A DNA stretch of 64,000 nt from Actinomycetota bacterium (lineage in GTDB: Bacteria > Actinomycetota > Thermoleophilia > Solirubrobacterales > Solirubrobacteraceae): the NCBI GenBank assembly GCA_018268595.1, contig JAFDWH010000001.1, forward strand, positions 144,547 to 208,546. Direction: 5' to 3'. Each line of letters starts with the position of its first letter. Positions within the stretch are counted from its first letter, which is position 1. A program made the position numbers and the translations under genes. Positions 16,216-26,854 of this stretch are shown here, in pieces. Below the pieces are notes generated by a model. The model saw only the letters and a program-made list of their open reading frames with translations. It was not told the origin of the DNA and searched no databases.

Positions 16216-17145
16216 ATGCGGATCCTCGTCACCGGCGTGAGCGGCTTTGTCGGCGCGCGGCTCGTCCCACGCCTGCAGCGCGACGGCCACGAGCTGCGCG
16301 GCTTCGCGCGCGACCCCCGGCGCGTCGCCCTCGACGTGCCGCTCGTGACCGGCGACGCCGTCAGCGGCACGGGCCTGGACGCGGCGCTCGAGCGGATCGA
16401 CGTCGCGTACTTCCTGATCCACTCGATGGAGCCCGCGACGGACGTCACGGCCGCCGCCGACTTTCGCGCGCGCGAGCGCACCGCCGCCGAGAACTTCGCC
16501 ACCGCCGCCCGCGCCGCCGGCGTGCGGCGGATCGTCTACCTCGGCGGCCTCGTGCCGCGGGACGCGCCGGCGTCCCCGCATCTCGCGAGCCGGCTCGCGG
16601 TCGAGCAGGTCCTGCTCGACGCGCTGCCGGACTCGACGGCGCTGCGCGCGTCGATCGTGATCGGGGCCGGCTCGCGCTCGTTCCGCTTCCTCGTGCGCCT
16701 GGTCGAGCGCCTCCCGCTCGTCGCGCTGCCCGAGTGGCGGACGCGTCGCACGCAGCCGATCGACGAGCGCGACGTGATCGAGGCGCTCGCCCGCGCGGCG
16801 AGCGTCGAGGCGGTCGCCGGCCGCTCGCTCGACGTCGCCGGGCCCGACGTCGTCAGCTACGGCGAGCTGATCGAGCGCATCCGCGACGCGCTGCTGCTGC
16901 GGCGCCCGCTCTGGCGCCTGCGCCGCACGCCCGCGCCGGCGTCCGTCGCCAGCCGCGTCGCCGCGGCGGTCGCGGGCGAGCGGCCGGAGCTGGTCGGCCC
17001 GCTGATGGCGGGGCTCGCCAGCGACCTGCTGCCACGCGACGACAGCGCCGCCGCGCTGCTCGGCATGCGCCTGCACACGCTCGACGCGGCGATCGAGCAC
17101 GCGCTCGGCGAGTGGGAGCGCAGCGAGCCGCTGGCCGCGCGCTGA
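16216..17145 (+). CDS. NAD(P)H-binding atypical SDR protein
   Basis: A 309-residue protein opening MRILVTGVSGFVGARLVPRL, a Rossmann nucleotide-binding motif of the extended/atypical short-chain dehydrogenase superfamily. VAYFLIHSM and IVYLGGLVP follow, with a C-terminal domain ending in LHTLDAAIEH. The pattern is that of NmrA/DUF2867-type SDR proteins often annotated as NAD(P)H-binding; no catalytic Tyr-x3-Lys is obvious, so it may be a redox sensor or a non-classical enzyme. A start five codons earlier (16201) is possible. Confidence 0.85.
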   Translation: MRILVTGVSGFVGARLVPRLQRDGHELRGFARDPRRVALDVPLVTGDAVSGTGLDAALERIDVAYFLIHSMEPATDVTAAADFRARERTAAENFATAARAAGVRRIVYLGGLVPRDAPASPHLASRLAVEQVLLDALPDSTALRASIVIGAGSRSFRFLVRLVERLPLVALPEWRTRRTQPIDERDVIEALARAASVEAVAGRSLDVAGPDVVSYGELIERIRDALLLRRPLWRLRRTPAPASVASRVAAAVAGERPELVGPLMAGLASDLLPRDDSAAALLGMRLHTLDAAIEHALGEWERSEPLAAR

Positions 17146-17188
17146 GCGCGACGCGCGCGCGGCCGGCTCCGGCTGCGCGCGCCCCGGG

Positions 17189-17194
17189 TAGGGT
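17189..17194 (+). promoter_or_regulatory. -10 box of the SRPBCC gene
   Basis: TAGGGT lies 6 bases before the ATG at 17201; leaderless spacing. Confidence 0.4.
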
Positions 17195-17200
17195 GCGCGC

Positions 17201-17647
17201 ATGACGCGCGTGCACTGCGCAATCGAGATCGGCGCACCGCCCGCGCGCGTCTGGGAGGTGGTGATGGATCCGCGGCGGCTTGCCGACTGGGTGACGATCC
17301 ACCGTCACCTCGGACCGGTTCCGGAACGCCTCAGACGCGGCGCGACGTTCGAGCAGACGCTCAATCTGCGCGGCGCGCCCCTGCACGTGGCGTGGACCGT
17401 CGTCGACGTCGATCCACCTCACCGCGCGCTGTGGGAGGGACAGGGCCCCGCTCACTCACGCGCCTCGATCGTCTACGAGCTGAGACCCGACGGTGAGAAC
17501 CGAACGATCTTCGACTACACGAACGAATTCAAACCGCCAGGAGGTGCGCTCGGCGCGGTCGCCGGCCGGGTGCTCGTAGGTGGTCTTTCGCAACGTGAGG
17601 CACAGCGCTCGCTCCAGCGGCTGAAAATGTTGATCGAGAATGAGTAA
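17201..17647 (+). CDS. SRPBCC-family (START-like) protein
   Basis: A 148-residue protein of the SRPBCC/polyketide cyclase-like fold. The IEIGAPPARVWEVVMDPRRLADWV opening is the usual first strand and helix, followed by beta strands (RASIVYELRP, TIFDYTNEFKPP) and a long C-terminal helix (QREAQRSLQRLKMLIENE). Such proteins bind hydrophobic ligands or act as cyclases; the ligand here is unknown. It lies 55 bases after the SDR gene. Confidence 0.85.
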   Translation: MTRVHCAIEIGAPPARVWEVVMDPRRLADWVTIHRHLGPVPERLRRGATFEQTLNLRGAPLHVAWTVVDVDPPHRALWEGQGPAHSRASIVYELRPDGENRTIFDYTNEFKPPGGALGAVAGRVLVGGLSQREAQRSLQRLKMLIENE

Positions 17648-17885
17648 GAACCCGTCGCTTGCCCTTGCGGCGCGGCGATGCTCCGCTAGGATGCGAAATG
17701 GTCGGGGCGCCAGCCATGGTGAGGCGCCGTCGGGCGTCGGAGCCAAGGCAAAATGAACCGCAATTCGCGCTGCGCCACTCATACGCTGAACGTTCAAACA
17801 TTCGTCAAGGACAGGATCACGTGTCCTGACCGCCCGTTAGGCTATCGATGGATTAGCGGAGAACCACAGGGGACCGGAGGCACAC
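17648..17885. promoter_or_regulatory. regulatory region upstream of the winged-helix gene
   Basis: This 238-base gap is less GC-rich than its surroundings. It holds a promoter-like pair TTGCGG (17665-17670), 16-base spacer, TAGGAT (17687-17692), and a second -10-like TAGGCT (17838-17843). A small inverted repeat AGGACA / TGTCCT (17808-17813, 17822-17827) precedes the second -10 and could be an operator. A good GGAGG Shine-Dalgarno precedes the GTG at 17886. No gene is seen in it. Confidence 0.45.
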
Positions 17886-18266
17886 GTGGCGGACTTTCTT
17901 GAGGCGAAAGTGCGGGAGATCGAGGAGCGACTGCAGCAGCTGCGCCCCTTGATCGAGGAGTTCCACCGGCTCGAGGCCGCCTCCGCGGCGCTCGGCGCCG
18001 TCGGCAGCGCGGGAATCGGCGCACGCCGCCGCCCCGCGGCCGCCGTCAACGGCGCCGCCCGGCGCGGCCGTCCGCGCGGCGGACGCAGGAGCGACAACAC
18101 CCGTGCCACGCAGACGGTCGAGCTCGTGCGAGCCCACCCCGGCATCACGATCCCCGAGCTGGCCAGCCACATGGGGATCAAGCCGAACTACCTGTACCGC
18201 GTGCTGCCGCAGCTCGCCGACGAGGGCAAGGTGCGCAGGGACGGGAAGGGCTGGCACCCGGCCTGA
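17886..18266 (+). CDS. coiled-coil plus winged-helix DNA-binding protein
   Basis: A 126-residue protein with a predicted coiled coil at residues 1-38 (MADFLEAKVREIEERLQQLR), an Ala/Arg/Gly-rich linker, and a C-terminal winged-helix-like domain (QTVELVRAHPGITIPELASH, then YLYRVLPQLADEGKVRRDGKGW). It probably dimerises through the coil and binds DNA. The start is a GTG with a clear GGAGG 5-6 bases upstream, unlike the leaderless neighbours. The linker RRGRPRGGRR resembles an AT-hook. No family name is certain. Confidence 0.75.
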   Translation: MADFLEAKVREIEERLQQLRPLIEEFHRLEAASAALGAVGSAGIGARRRPAAAVNGAARRGRPRGGRRSDNTRATQTVELVRAHPGITIPELASHMGIKPNYLYRVLPQLADEGKVRRDGKGWHPA

Positions 18267-18275
18267 GCGCCGGAC

Positions 18276-18319
18276 GGCGCCGGTTCCGCGCGCGGTCGCG
18301 CGCGCGGGGTCCCGGCGCC
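18276..18319. terminator. bidirectional GC hairpin between convergent genes
   Basis: Arms GGCGCCGG (18276-18283) and CCGGCGCC (18312-18319) enclose a second, inner GC stem. It sits between the convergent winged-helix gene and mdh and probably terminates both. Confidence 0.5.
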
Positions 18320-18336
18320 GTGCACCTCCGGTCGCG

Positions 18337-20683
<2,347 letters not shown>

Positions 20684-20734
20684 CCAGCCAGCAAGCTGCG
20701 CGCAGGCGGCGCGCGGCGTGCTTCACTCTGAGGC

Positions 20735-22372
20735 ATGGCCGTCGCGCCGCCACGCGCGTCGCACGCGACGCACACCGTCACCAACCAGCCGCCGCCGCTC
20801 GAGGGGCTGAACCTGTTCGAGTGCAACCGGCCGCTGGTCGAGGCGCTCGAGCGCGAGGGCGCCGGCTGGGGCGCGGCGAACGCCTCGGCCGTCGGCGAGC
20901 TGGCGGGCTCGGAGGGGATCCGCCTCGGCTTCGAGGCGAACGACAACCCGCCGAGACTGAAGACGCACGACCGCTTCGGCAACCGCGTCGACCAGGTCGA
21001 GTTCCACCCGTCGTGGCACCGGCTGATGGAGAGCAGCGTCGCGCACGAGGCGCACGCGCTGCCGTGGCGCACCGAGCGCCCCGGCGCGCACGCGGTGCGG
21101 GTCGCGATGTCGCTCACCGGCGGTCAGGTCGAGGCCGGCCACGGCTGCCCGATCACGATGACGTTCGCGGCGATCCCGGCGCTGCGCGCGGAGCCGGACG
21201 TGCTGGACGTGTGGCAGCCGCGCCTGACGTCGACGACGTACGACCCGCGCGACGTGCCGGCCGACGAGAAGGCCGGCGCGCTGTGCGGCATGGGCATGAC
21301 GGAGAAGCAGGGCGGCTCCGACGTGCGCACGAACGCGACCGTCGCGACGCAGGTCGGCGACGGCTGGGAGCTGGTCGGCCACAAGTGGTTCACCTCGGCG
21401 CCGATGTGCGACCTCTTCCTCGTCCTCGCGCAGGTCGAGGGCGCGGGGATCTCGTGCTTCGCGATGCCGCGCTGGCGGCCGGACGGCGAGCGCAACGCGT
21501 TCCAGCTCCAGCGCCTGAAGGACAAGCTCGGCAACCGCTCGAACGCGTCGAGCGAGATCGAGTTCCGCGGCGCCTGGGCGCAGCCGGTCGGCGAGCCGGG
21601 GCGCGGCGTGCCGACGATCATCGAGATGGTCAACCACACACGGCTCGACTGCGTCGCCGGCTCGGCCGCCGGGATGCGCTGGGCCGTGTCGCTCGCGACC
21701 CACCACGCCGCCTACCGCAGCGCGTTCGGCAAGCTGCTGATCGAGCAGCCGCTGATGACGAACGTGCTCGCCGACCTGTGCGTCGAGTCGGAGGCCGCGA
21801 CGCTCTCCGCGATGCGCCTCGCGCGCGCGTACGACGAGCGTGACGACGCCTTCAAGCGGATCGCGACGGCGGTGCTGAAGTACTGGGTCTGCAAGCGCAC
21901 CGCGCCGCACGCGGCCGAGGCGCTGGAGGTGCTGGGCGGCAACGGCTACGTCGAGGAGTCGGGCATGCCGCGGCTCTACCGCGAGGCGCCGCTGAACTCG
22001 GTGTGGGAGGGCTCGGGGAACGTCATGTGCCTCGACGTGCTGCGCGCGCTGATCAAGGAGCCGGAGACAGGCGCCGCATTGTTCGCCGAGCTGGACGAGT
22101 CGGCCGGCGCGGATCCGCGGCTGGACGCGCACGTCTCGAAGCTCCGCGCGGAGCTGGCGGACCTGGCCGCCATCGAGGCACGGGCGCGGCGGATCGTCGA
22201 GGCGATCGCGCTGGCGCTGCAGGGCTCGCTGGTCGTCCGCCATTCACCACGCGAGGTCGCAGAGGCGTTCTGCGCCTCGCGCCTCGCCGGCGACGCCGGG
22301 CACGCGTTCGGCACGCTCCCGCCTCGCGTGGACTTCCGCGCGATCGTGGAGCGGCATCGGCCTTCGCTGTAG
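20735..22372 (+). CDS. aidB: AidB-like acyl-CoA dehydrogenase family protein
   Basis: A 545-residue flavoprotein of the acyl-CoA dehydrogenase superfamily. Its size, MGMTEKQGGSDVRTNATVA, HKWFTSAPMCDLFLVLAQ, KLGNRSNASSEIEF and the C-terminal GGNGYVEESGMPRLYREAP segment match the AidB branch, known in E. coli as part of the adaptive response to alkylation damage. True AidB proteins have little or no acyl-CoA dehydrogenase activity; a catabolic isovaleryl-CoA-like role is the alternative. No Ada protein or alkyltransferase gene is nearby. Confidence 0.88.
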   Translation: MAVAPPRASHATHTVTNQPPPLEGLNLFECNRPLVEALEREGAGWGAANASAVGELAGSEGIRLGFEANDNPPRLKTHDRFGNRVDQVEFHPSWHRLMESSVAHEAHALPWRTERPGAHAVRVAMSLTGGQVEAGHGCPITMTFAAIPALRAEPDVLDVWQPRLTSTTYDPRDVPADEKAGALCGMGMTEKQGGSDVRTNATVATQVGDGWELVGHKWFTSAPMCDLFLVLAQVEGAGISCFAMPRWRPDGERNAFQLQRLKDKLGNRSNASSEIEFRGAWAQPVGEPGRGVPTIIEMVNHTRLDCVAGSAAGMRWAVSLATHHAAYRSAFGKLLIEQPLMTNVLADLCVESEAATLSAMRLARAYDERDDAFKRIATAVLKYWVCKRTAPHAAEALEVLGGNGYVEESGMPRLYREAPLNSVWEGSGNVMCLDVLRALIKEPETGAALFAELDESAGADPRLDAHVSKLRAELADLAAIEARARRIVEAIALALQGSLVVRHSPREVAEAFCASRLAGDAGHAFGTLPPRVDFRAIVERHRPSL

Positions 22373-22397
22373 GCGCTCCGCTCGGGCGTACGACCAC

Positions 22398-22434
22398 TGC
22401 GGATCTGTGCATCGCATGGATGCACAGATCCGCA
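22398..22434. terminator. perfect 16-bp inverted repeat between convergent genes
   Basis: Arms 22398-22413 and 22419-22434 are perfect complements with a 5-base loop GCATG. It lies in the gap between convergent aidB and the M32 carboxypeptidase and is AT-richer than its surroundings. It is most simply a bidirectional terminator, although no T tract follows. Confidence 0.5.
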
Positions 22435-22570
22435 TTCGTAAATCCGGTGCATGACAGAGCGGGGATCGGGACCGGCCGGGCGGGGGCGCGGTCGGGGCGC
22501 GGCAGCCGCCGCACTCCCCCTCGACGCCCGAACGGCGGCGCGGCGCGCCCGGCCCCGGCCGGGGCGGCGC

Positions 22571-24064
22571 TCAGTCCAGCCCGTAGATCGGGCGCAGCTT
22601 CGCGTTGAGATACGCGAGGAAGGGCTCGACGCGAATCGCCGAACCGGTCGCGCGGAGGACCAGCTCGCGCGGCGGGTAGGTGCGGCCGAAGCGGTGCACG
22701 TGCTCGCCGAGCCATCCCCGCAGCGCGTTGCCGTCGCCGGCAGCCAACGCGGAGTCCAGGTCGGGCAGGTCGGCGCGCGCCCGCTCCCACAGCTGCGCGG
22801 CGATCAGGTTGCCGAGCGCGTACGTCGCGAAGTAGCCGATGTCGCCGCCGGACCAGTGGACGTCCTGCAGGACCCCGACCGCGTCGTTCGGCACCTCGAC
22901 GCCGAGGTACTGCCGCATCCGCGCGTTCCACGCCTCGGGCAGGTCCTCCAACGCGACCGTGCCGGCGATCATCGCCCGCTCCAGCTCGAAGCGCAGGATG
23001 ATGTGGAGGCCGTAGGTCGCCTCGTCGGCCTCGACGCGGATCAGCGACGGCTGGACCTTGTTGACCGCACGGTAGAACGCCTCCTCCCCGACCGCGCCGA
23101 AGCGCTCGGGGAAGACCTCGCGCAACTGCCCGTGCAACCAGCCGGCGAACGGGCGACCGCGGGCGACGACGTTCTCCCACAGGCGCGACTGCGACTCGTG
23201 CACGCCGAGCGAGACGCCCTCGCCGAGCGGCGTGCGCGCGAGCGCCGGATCGACCTGGGACTCGTACAGGCCGTGGCCGAACTCGTGGATCGCGCCGTAC
23301 AGCGCCATCCCGACGTACGCCGGGTCGTAGCGCGTCGTGAGCCGCACGTCGCCGGGGCCGAAGCTGGTGGCGAACGGATGCGCCGCGTCGTCGAGCCGCC
23401 AGCCGTCGGCGCTCCAGCCGAGCCGCTCGACGACGCGCCGCACGAGCGCGCGCTGCCCCTCGACCGGGAAGTCGCCGTGCAGGACCGACGCGTCCACCGC
23501 GTCCGCGCGCTCGGCGATCGCGGCGATCAGCGGCACGAGGCCGGCTCGCAGCTCGGTGAAGAGGGCGTCGACCTCGGCGCTCGTCATGCCCTCCTCGTAG
23601 TCGTCGAGCAGGACGTCGTAGGGGTCGTCGTAGCCGTCGAAGCACTCGACGTAGCGCAGCTTCAGCTCGACATTGCGGCGCAGGGACGGCAGGAAGGCGC
23701 CGAAGTCGGCGCGCTCGCGCGCCTCGACCCACGCCTGGTGCCCGAGCGCGCCGGCGCGCGCCAGCTCGGCCGCCAGCTCGCTCGGCACGCGCCGCGCCTT
23801 CTTCCAGTCGCGGCGCGTCACGCGCACGAGCGCGGCGTCGCTCGAGCCCGGCGCCGGCTTCGCGGCGTCGAGCAGCCGGCCGATCGCGTCGTCGGTGAAG
23901 CGCTCGTGCACCAGCTTGCCGAGCGTGCCGAGCTGCTCGGCGCGGCTCTCCGCGGCGCGCACGGGCATCATCGTCTGCTGGTCCCAGCCGAGCAGACCGC
24001 CGGCCGCGTTGAGGTCTGAGATCTCCGCGAGCCGCACGTGCAGCTCGGTCAGGGCGTCGCTCAT
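22571..24064 (-). CDS. M32 family metallocarboxypeptidase (Taq type)
   Basis: A 497-residue thermostable-carboxypeptidase-1 type enzyme. The zinc site HEFGH is at residues 260-264, with the third ligand Glu in the downstream HESQSRLWEN segment. The long helical N-terminus (NAAGGLLGWDQQTMMP) and C-terminal FEPFLAYLNAKLRPIYG-like ending are family features. These enzymes remove C-terminal residues from peptides, with broad specificity except Pro. The ATG at 24064 is well supported, as the family begins with this helix. Confidence 0.95.
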   Translation of the reverse strand: MSDALTELHVRLAEISDLNAAGGLLGWDQQTMMPVRAAESRAEQLGTLGKLVHERFTDDAIGRLLDAAKPAPGSSDAALVRVTRRDWKKARRVPSELAAELARAGALGHQAWVEARERADFGAFLPSLRRNVELKLRYVECFDGYDDPYDVLLDDYEEGMTSAEVDALFTELRAGLVPLIAAIAERADAVDASVLHGDFPVEGQRALVRRVVERLGWSADGWRLDDAAHPFATSFGPGDVRLTTRYDPAYVGMALYGAIHEFGHGLYESQVDPALARTPLGEGVSLGVHESQSRLWENVVARGRPFAGWLHGQLREVFPERFGAVGEEAFYRAVNKVQPSLIRVEADEATYGLHIILRFELERAMIAGTVALEDLPEAWNARMRQYLGVEVPNDAVGVLQDVHWSGGDIGYFATYALGNLIAAQLWERARADLPDLDSALAAGDGNALRGWLGEHVHRFGRTYPPRELVLRATGSAIRVEPFLAYLNAKLRPIYGLD

Positions 24065-24141
24065 TTGGTCCCTATCGGATCGAGTGGCCGGATGGTGGAG
24101 CGGCGCGAGAGCGGTTGCGCACGCTGTGCGACCATTCCACC

Positions 24142-25314
24142 ATGTTCGGGCGCTCCGGATCGATCCAGCTCGCGCGCGTCTTCGGCATCCGCGTGGGCGT
24201 CGACTTCAGCTGGTTCGTCGTCCTGTTCCTCGTGATCTTCTGGCTGTCGCACTCCTTCCAGGAGACGCTCGGCAGCTCGGACACGACCGCCTACCTGACG
24301 GCGGTAGCGAGCGCCCTGCTGCTGTTCGCCTCGATCGTCGTGCACGAGCTGGGGCACGCGCTCGCGGCGCGGCGGCACGGGATCGAGGTCGCCGGCATCA
24401 CGATCTCCCCGCTCGGCGGGTTCGCGCTGATGAGCCGCGAGAGCCGCACCGCGCGCGAGGAGCTGACGGTCGCCGCCGCCGGACCGCTCGCGACGCTCGC
24501 GATCGTCGTCGTGAGCGTGCTGGTCGGCGTCGCGCTCGTCGGCGCGCACCGCTTCGTCGACGCGGCGCTGCTCGCGACGGGCGCGCACGTCACGCCGGTG
24601 CTGCTGACGATCGGGTTCCTCGTGACGATGAACGTGATCGTCCTGCTGTTCAACCTGGTCCCGGCGTACCCGCTCGACGGCGGTCGGATGGTGCGCGCGA
24701 TCGTGTGGCAGCTCAGCGGCGACCGCAACCGCGGGACGCGCGTCGCCGCGCGCCTCGGGCAGGCGTTCTCGATCGTGCTGATCGGCGGCGGCCTGTGGCT
24801 GACGATCGGGCTTGGCAGCCTCGTCGGCATCTGGTTCGTGCTCGTCGGCCTGATGATCGGCGGCTCCTCGCGCGCGCTGCTGGCGCAGACGGCGCTGACC
24901 GAGCAGCTCGAGGACGTGCGCGTCGGCGACATCATGGACGCCGACCCGGTGAGCGTGCCGGAGGAGCTGCCAGCCGCGCAGGCGCTCGACGAGTTCTTCC
25001 TGCGCTACCGCTGGCCGTGGTTCCCGGTCGTCGACGCGGCCGGGCGCTTCGTCGGGGTGCTGCGCGAGGAGGGCGCGCGCCACGCCGTCGAGGGCGGGCG
25101 GCCGGTGCAGCTGGTGCGCGAGCTGATGGAGCAGGACGAGACGGGCCGCTGGCGGATCGACGAGGACCAGTCGCTGCGGGCGCTGCTCGACGCCGACGGC
25201 CTGCGCACGCTCGGCGCGATGATGGTGCTGGACGGCGGCGGCGTGCTGCGCGGCGTCGTGACGCTCGGCCGTCTGCGCCGCGCGCTGCGCGCGGCGCTCG
25301 GCGGGCGACCGTAG
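24142..25314 (+). CDS. site-2 protease family M50 metalloprotease with CBS domains
   Basis: A 390-residue membrane protease. Transmembrane helices run from about residue 20; the zinc motif HELGH is at residues 68-72 and the third ligand lies in NLVPAYPLDGGRM near residue 180. The C-terminal 150 residues form a soluble CBS-pair region (VGDIMDADPVSVPEELPA and FPVVDAAGRFVGVL). This is the Rip3-like branch of site-2 proteases, which cut transmembrane anchors such as anti-sigma factors. The CBS part suggests control by adenine nucleotides. The substrate is unknown. Confidence 0.93.
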   Translation: MFGRSGSIQLARVFGIRVGVDFSWFVVLFLVIFWLSHSFQETLGSSDTTAYLTAVASALLLFASIVVHELGHALAARRHGIEVAGITISPLGGFALMSRESRTAREELTVAAAGPLATLAIVVVSVLVGVALVGAHRFVDAALLATGAHVTPVLLTIGFLVTMNVIVLLFNLVPAYPLDGGRMVRAIVWQLSGDRNRGTRVAARLGQAFSIVLIGGGLWLTIGLGSLVGIWFVLVGLMIGGSSRALLAQTALTEQLEDVRVGDIMDADPVSVPEELPAAQALDEFFLRYRWPWFPVVDAAGRFVGVLREEGARHAVEGGRPVQLVRELMEQDETGRWRIDEDQSLRALLDADGLRTLGAMMVLDGGGVLRGVVTLGRLRRALRAALGGRP

Positions 25315-25335
25315 CCGCCCGCCGCGGCGCGCCGC

Positions 25336-26739
25336 TCAGGCGGTGCTGCTGTTGGTGATCAGGCCGTATTCGGCCAGCACCGTCAGCAGGCTCGCGAGCG
25401 CCGCGTTGCCACCGCGCGAGCCGGTGACCGTCTGCCTCGCGATCGGCGTCCTGTTGAAGAAGGCGATTCTGTTGTCTTCCCTCGTGCGCAGCACGTGGGC
25501 GCCTTCGTTGGTGCGGGCTCTGACTTCGTACGCGATGACGCCGCCGAATTCGTGCGTGCGCGACCAGCCGACGGGCGAGGCCGCTGCGAATTCTTCTCTG
25601 CCGTTGTCGATCAGGATCGTGTAGTCGCTCGTGAATTCGAGGTGCACTTCGCCTTCGATCGGCTTCACGCCGCCTTCTTCGATGATCAGGTGGAACATCG
25701 ACTGGCCGCCGTCGTGGAGGACGTTGAAGTCGGCTCTCGTCGCCTGGCCGCAGCGCGTCTGCAGCATCGTGCGTCTCGGCAGGGCGCCCGTCGTTTCGCC
25801 GAGTCTGATCGCGTACGAGCCTGAGTTGTTGGCGAAGTAGTTGCCGCCGAAAATCACGCAGTCGCTCGTCTTGATGTGCAGTTGCGATTCGCTCGCGCCC
25901 TCGCCCGAGCACTGCGTCAGGAACGCGCCCTGTTCGAGCTCCCACGCCTTCGTGCCGCCGCCCCACACGTGCGTGTTGAGGAACATCGTCCCGGCGCCAC
26001 CGTAGCCGCCTCTGACGCTGCCCGTGCCGCCGCGCACGCGGATGCCCGTGCCTGCGCAGCGGATCGCGTGGACGTTGACGAACACCGAGTCGTGCGGGCC
26101 ACGCCAGTCGATCCCGTCGCCGCCGCAGTCGCGCACGACGAGCCCCGAGACCTGTGCCTCCATCTGTTCGCCGCCGATCCCGCGCTCGCTCGAGATCCCC
26201 TTCTCGGCGCAGTAGGAGATCGTCGCGTTGCGGACGACCAGGCACCGGCCGTAGTGCTTGAGCCCCGTGCCCGAGGTGTTTTCTCTGCTGTTGCCTTCGA
26301 GCGTGAGGTCGATCAGCCCGGCGAACTCGATCCCTCTTTCGATCAGGCCGGTGCCGACGGCTTCGTCGTAGCCGGAGGACTTGACGAGGTCGGTGTTCGC
26401 TCTCGCCCTCAGCCGCAACCTGGTCGCGTCGACGCCGGCGCCGACCAGGTAGATCCTCGAGTAAAGCGTCAGCGTCGTGCCGACGACGTACGTCCCGGCG
26501 GGGAAGTAGACGATCCCGCCGCCGGCGCCGTTGGCGGCGTTGATCGCTTCCTGTATCGCTCTCGCGTCGTCGGTGCTGCCGTCGCCCCTCGCTTCGTACG
26601 GAGCGGACTGCACGTTGTACTGCGCCAGCGTCGCCGCCTCGGCGACGCCTGGCAGGGCAAGCCCCACCCCGAGACCGGCGGCCGTCATGCCGATCAGCGC
26701 GCGCCGTCGCGACACGCCCTCGTGGGTGCTCTCATGCAT
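25336..26739 (-). CDS. Tat-exported right-handed beta-helix (pectate-lyase-like) protein
   Basis: A 467-residue protein with a twin-arginine signal (SRRRALIGMTAAGLGVGLAL, cleavage near AEA). A GH28/pectate-lyase-3 type beta-helix starts with DGSTDDARAIQEAINAA and GGIVYFPAGTYVV. The last 30 residues, including VTGSRGGNAALASLLTVLA and a YGLITNSST end, match a tail I know from phage and prophage tail-fibre-like proteins. Codon use differs from neighbours: AGA/AGG arginine and GAA glutamate codons are frequent and the region is visibly less GC-rich, so it may be acquired DNA. Carbohydrate binding or cleavage is inferred; the substrate is unknown. Confidence 0.85.
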   Translation of the reverse strand: MHESTHEGVSRRRALIGMTAAGLGVGLALPGVAEAATLAQYNVQSAPYEARGDGSTDDARAIQEAINAANGAGGGIVYFPAGTYVVGTTLTLYSRIYLVGAGVDATRLRLRARANTDLVKSSGYDEAVGTGLIERGIEFAGLIDLTLEGNSRENTSGTGLKHYGRCLVVRNATISYCAEKGISSERGIGGEQMEAQVSGLVVRDCGGDGIDWRGPHDSVFVNVHAIRCAGTGIRVRGGTGSVRGGYGGAGTMFLNTHVWGGGTKAWELEQGAFLTQCSGEGASESQLHIKTSDCVIFGGNYFANNSGSYAIRLGETTGALPRRTMLQTRCGQATRADFNVLHDGGQSMFHLIIEEGGVKPIEGEVHLEFTSDYTILIDNGREEFAAASPVGWSRTHEFGGVIAYEVRARTNEGAHVLRTREDNRIAFFNRTPIARQTVTGSRGGNAALASLLTVLAEYGLITNSSTA

Positions 26740-26854
26740 GGGTTCCCCCTGTCGATCGTTGGCGCGCGGCAGCCGGCCGCGCGCACCCCCGCGGCGAATC
26801 TAGCCGCGGCGCGGCAGGGCTACAACGACCTATGCGACGTGACGCCGGCGGGGG

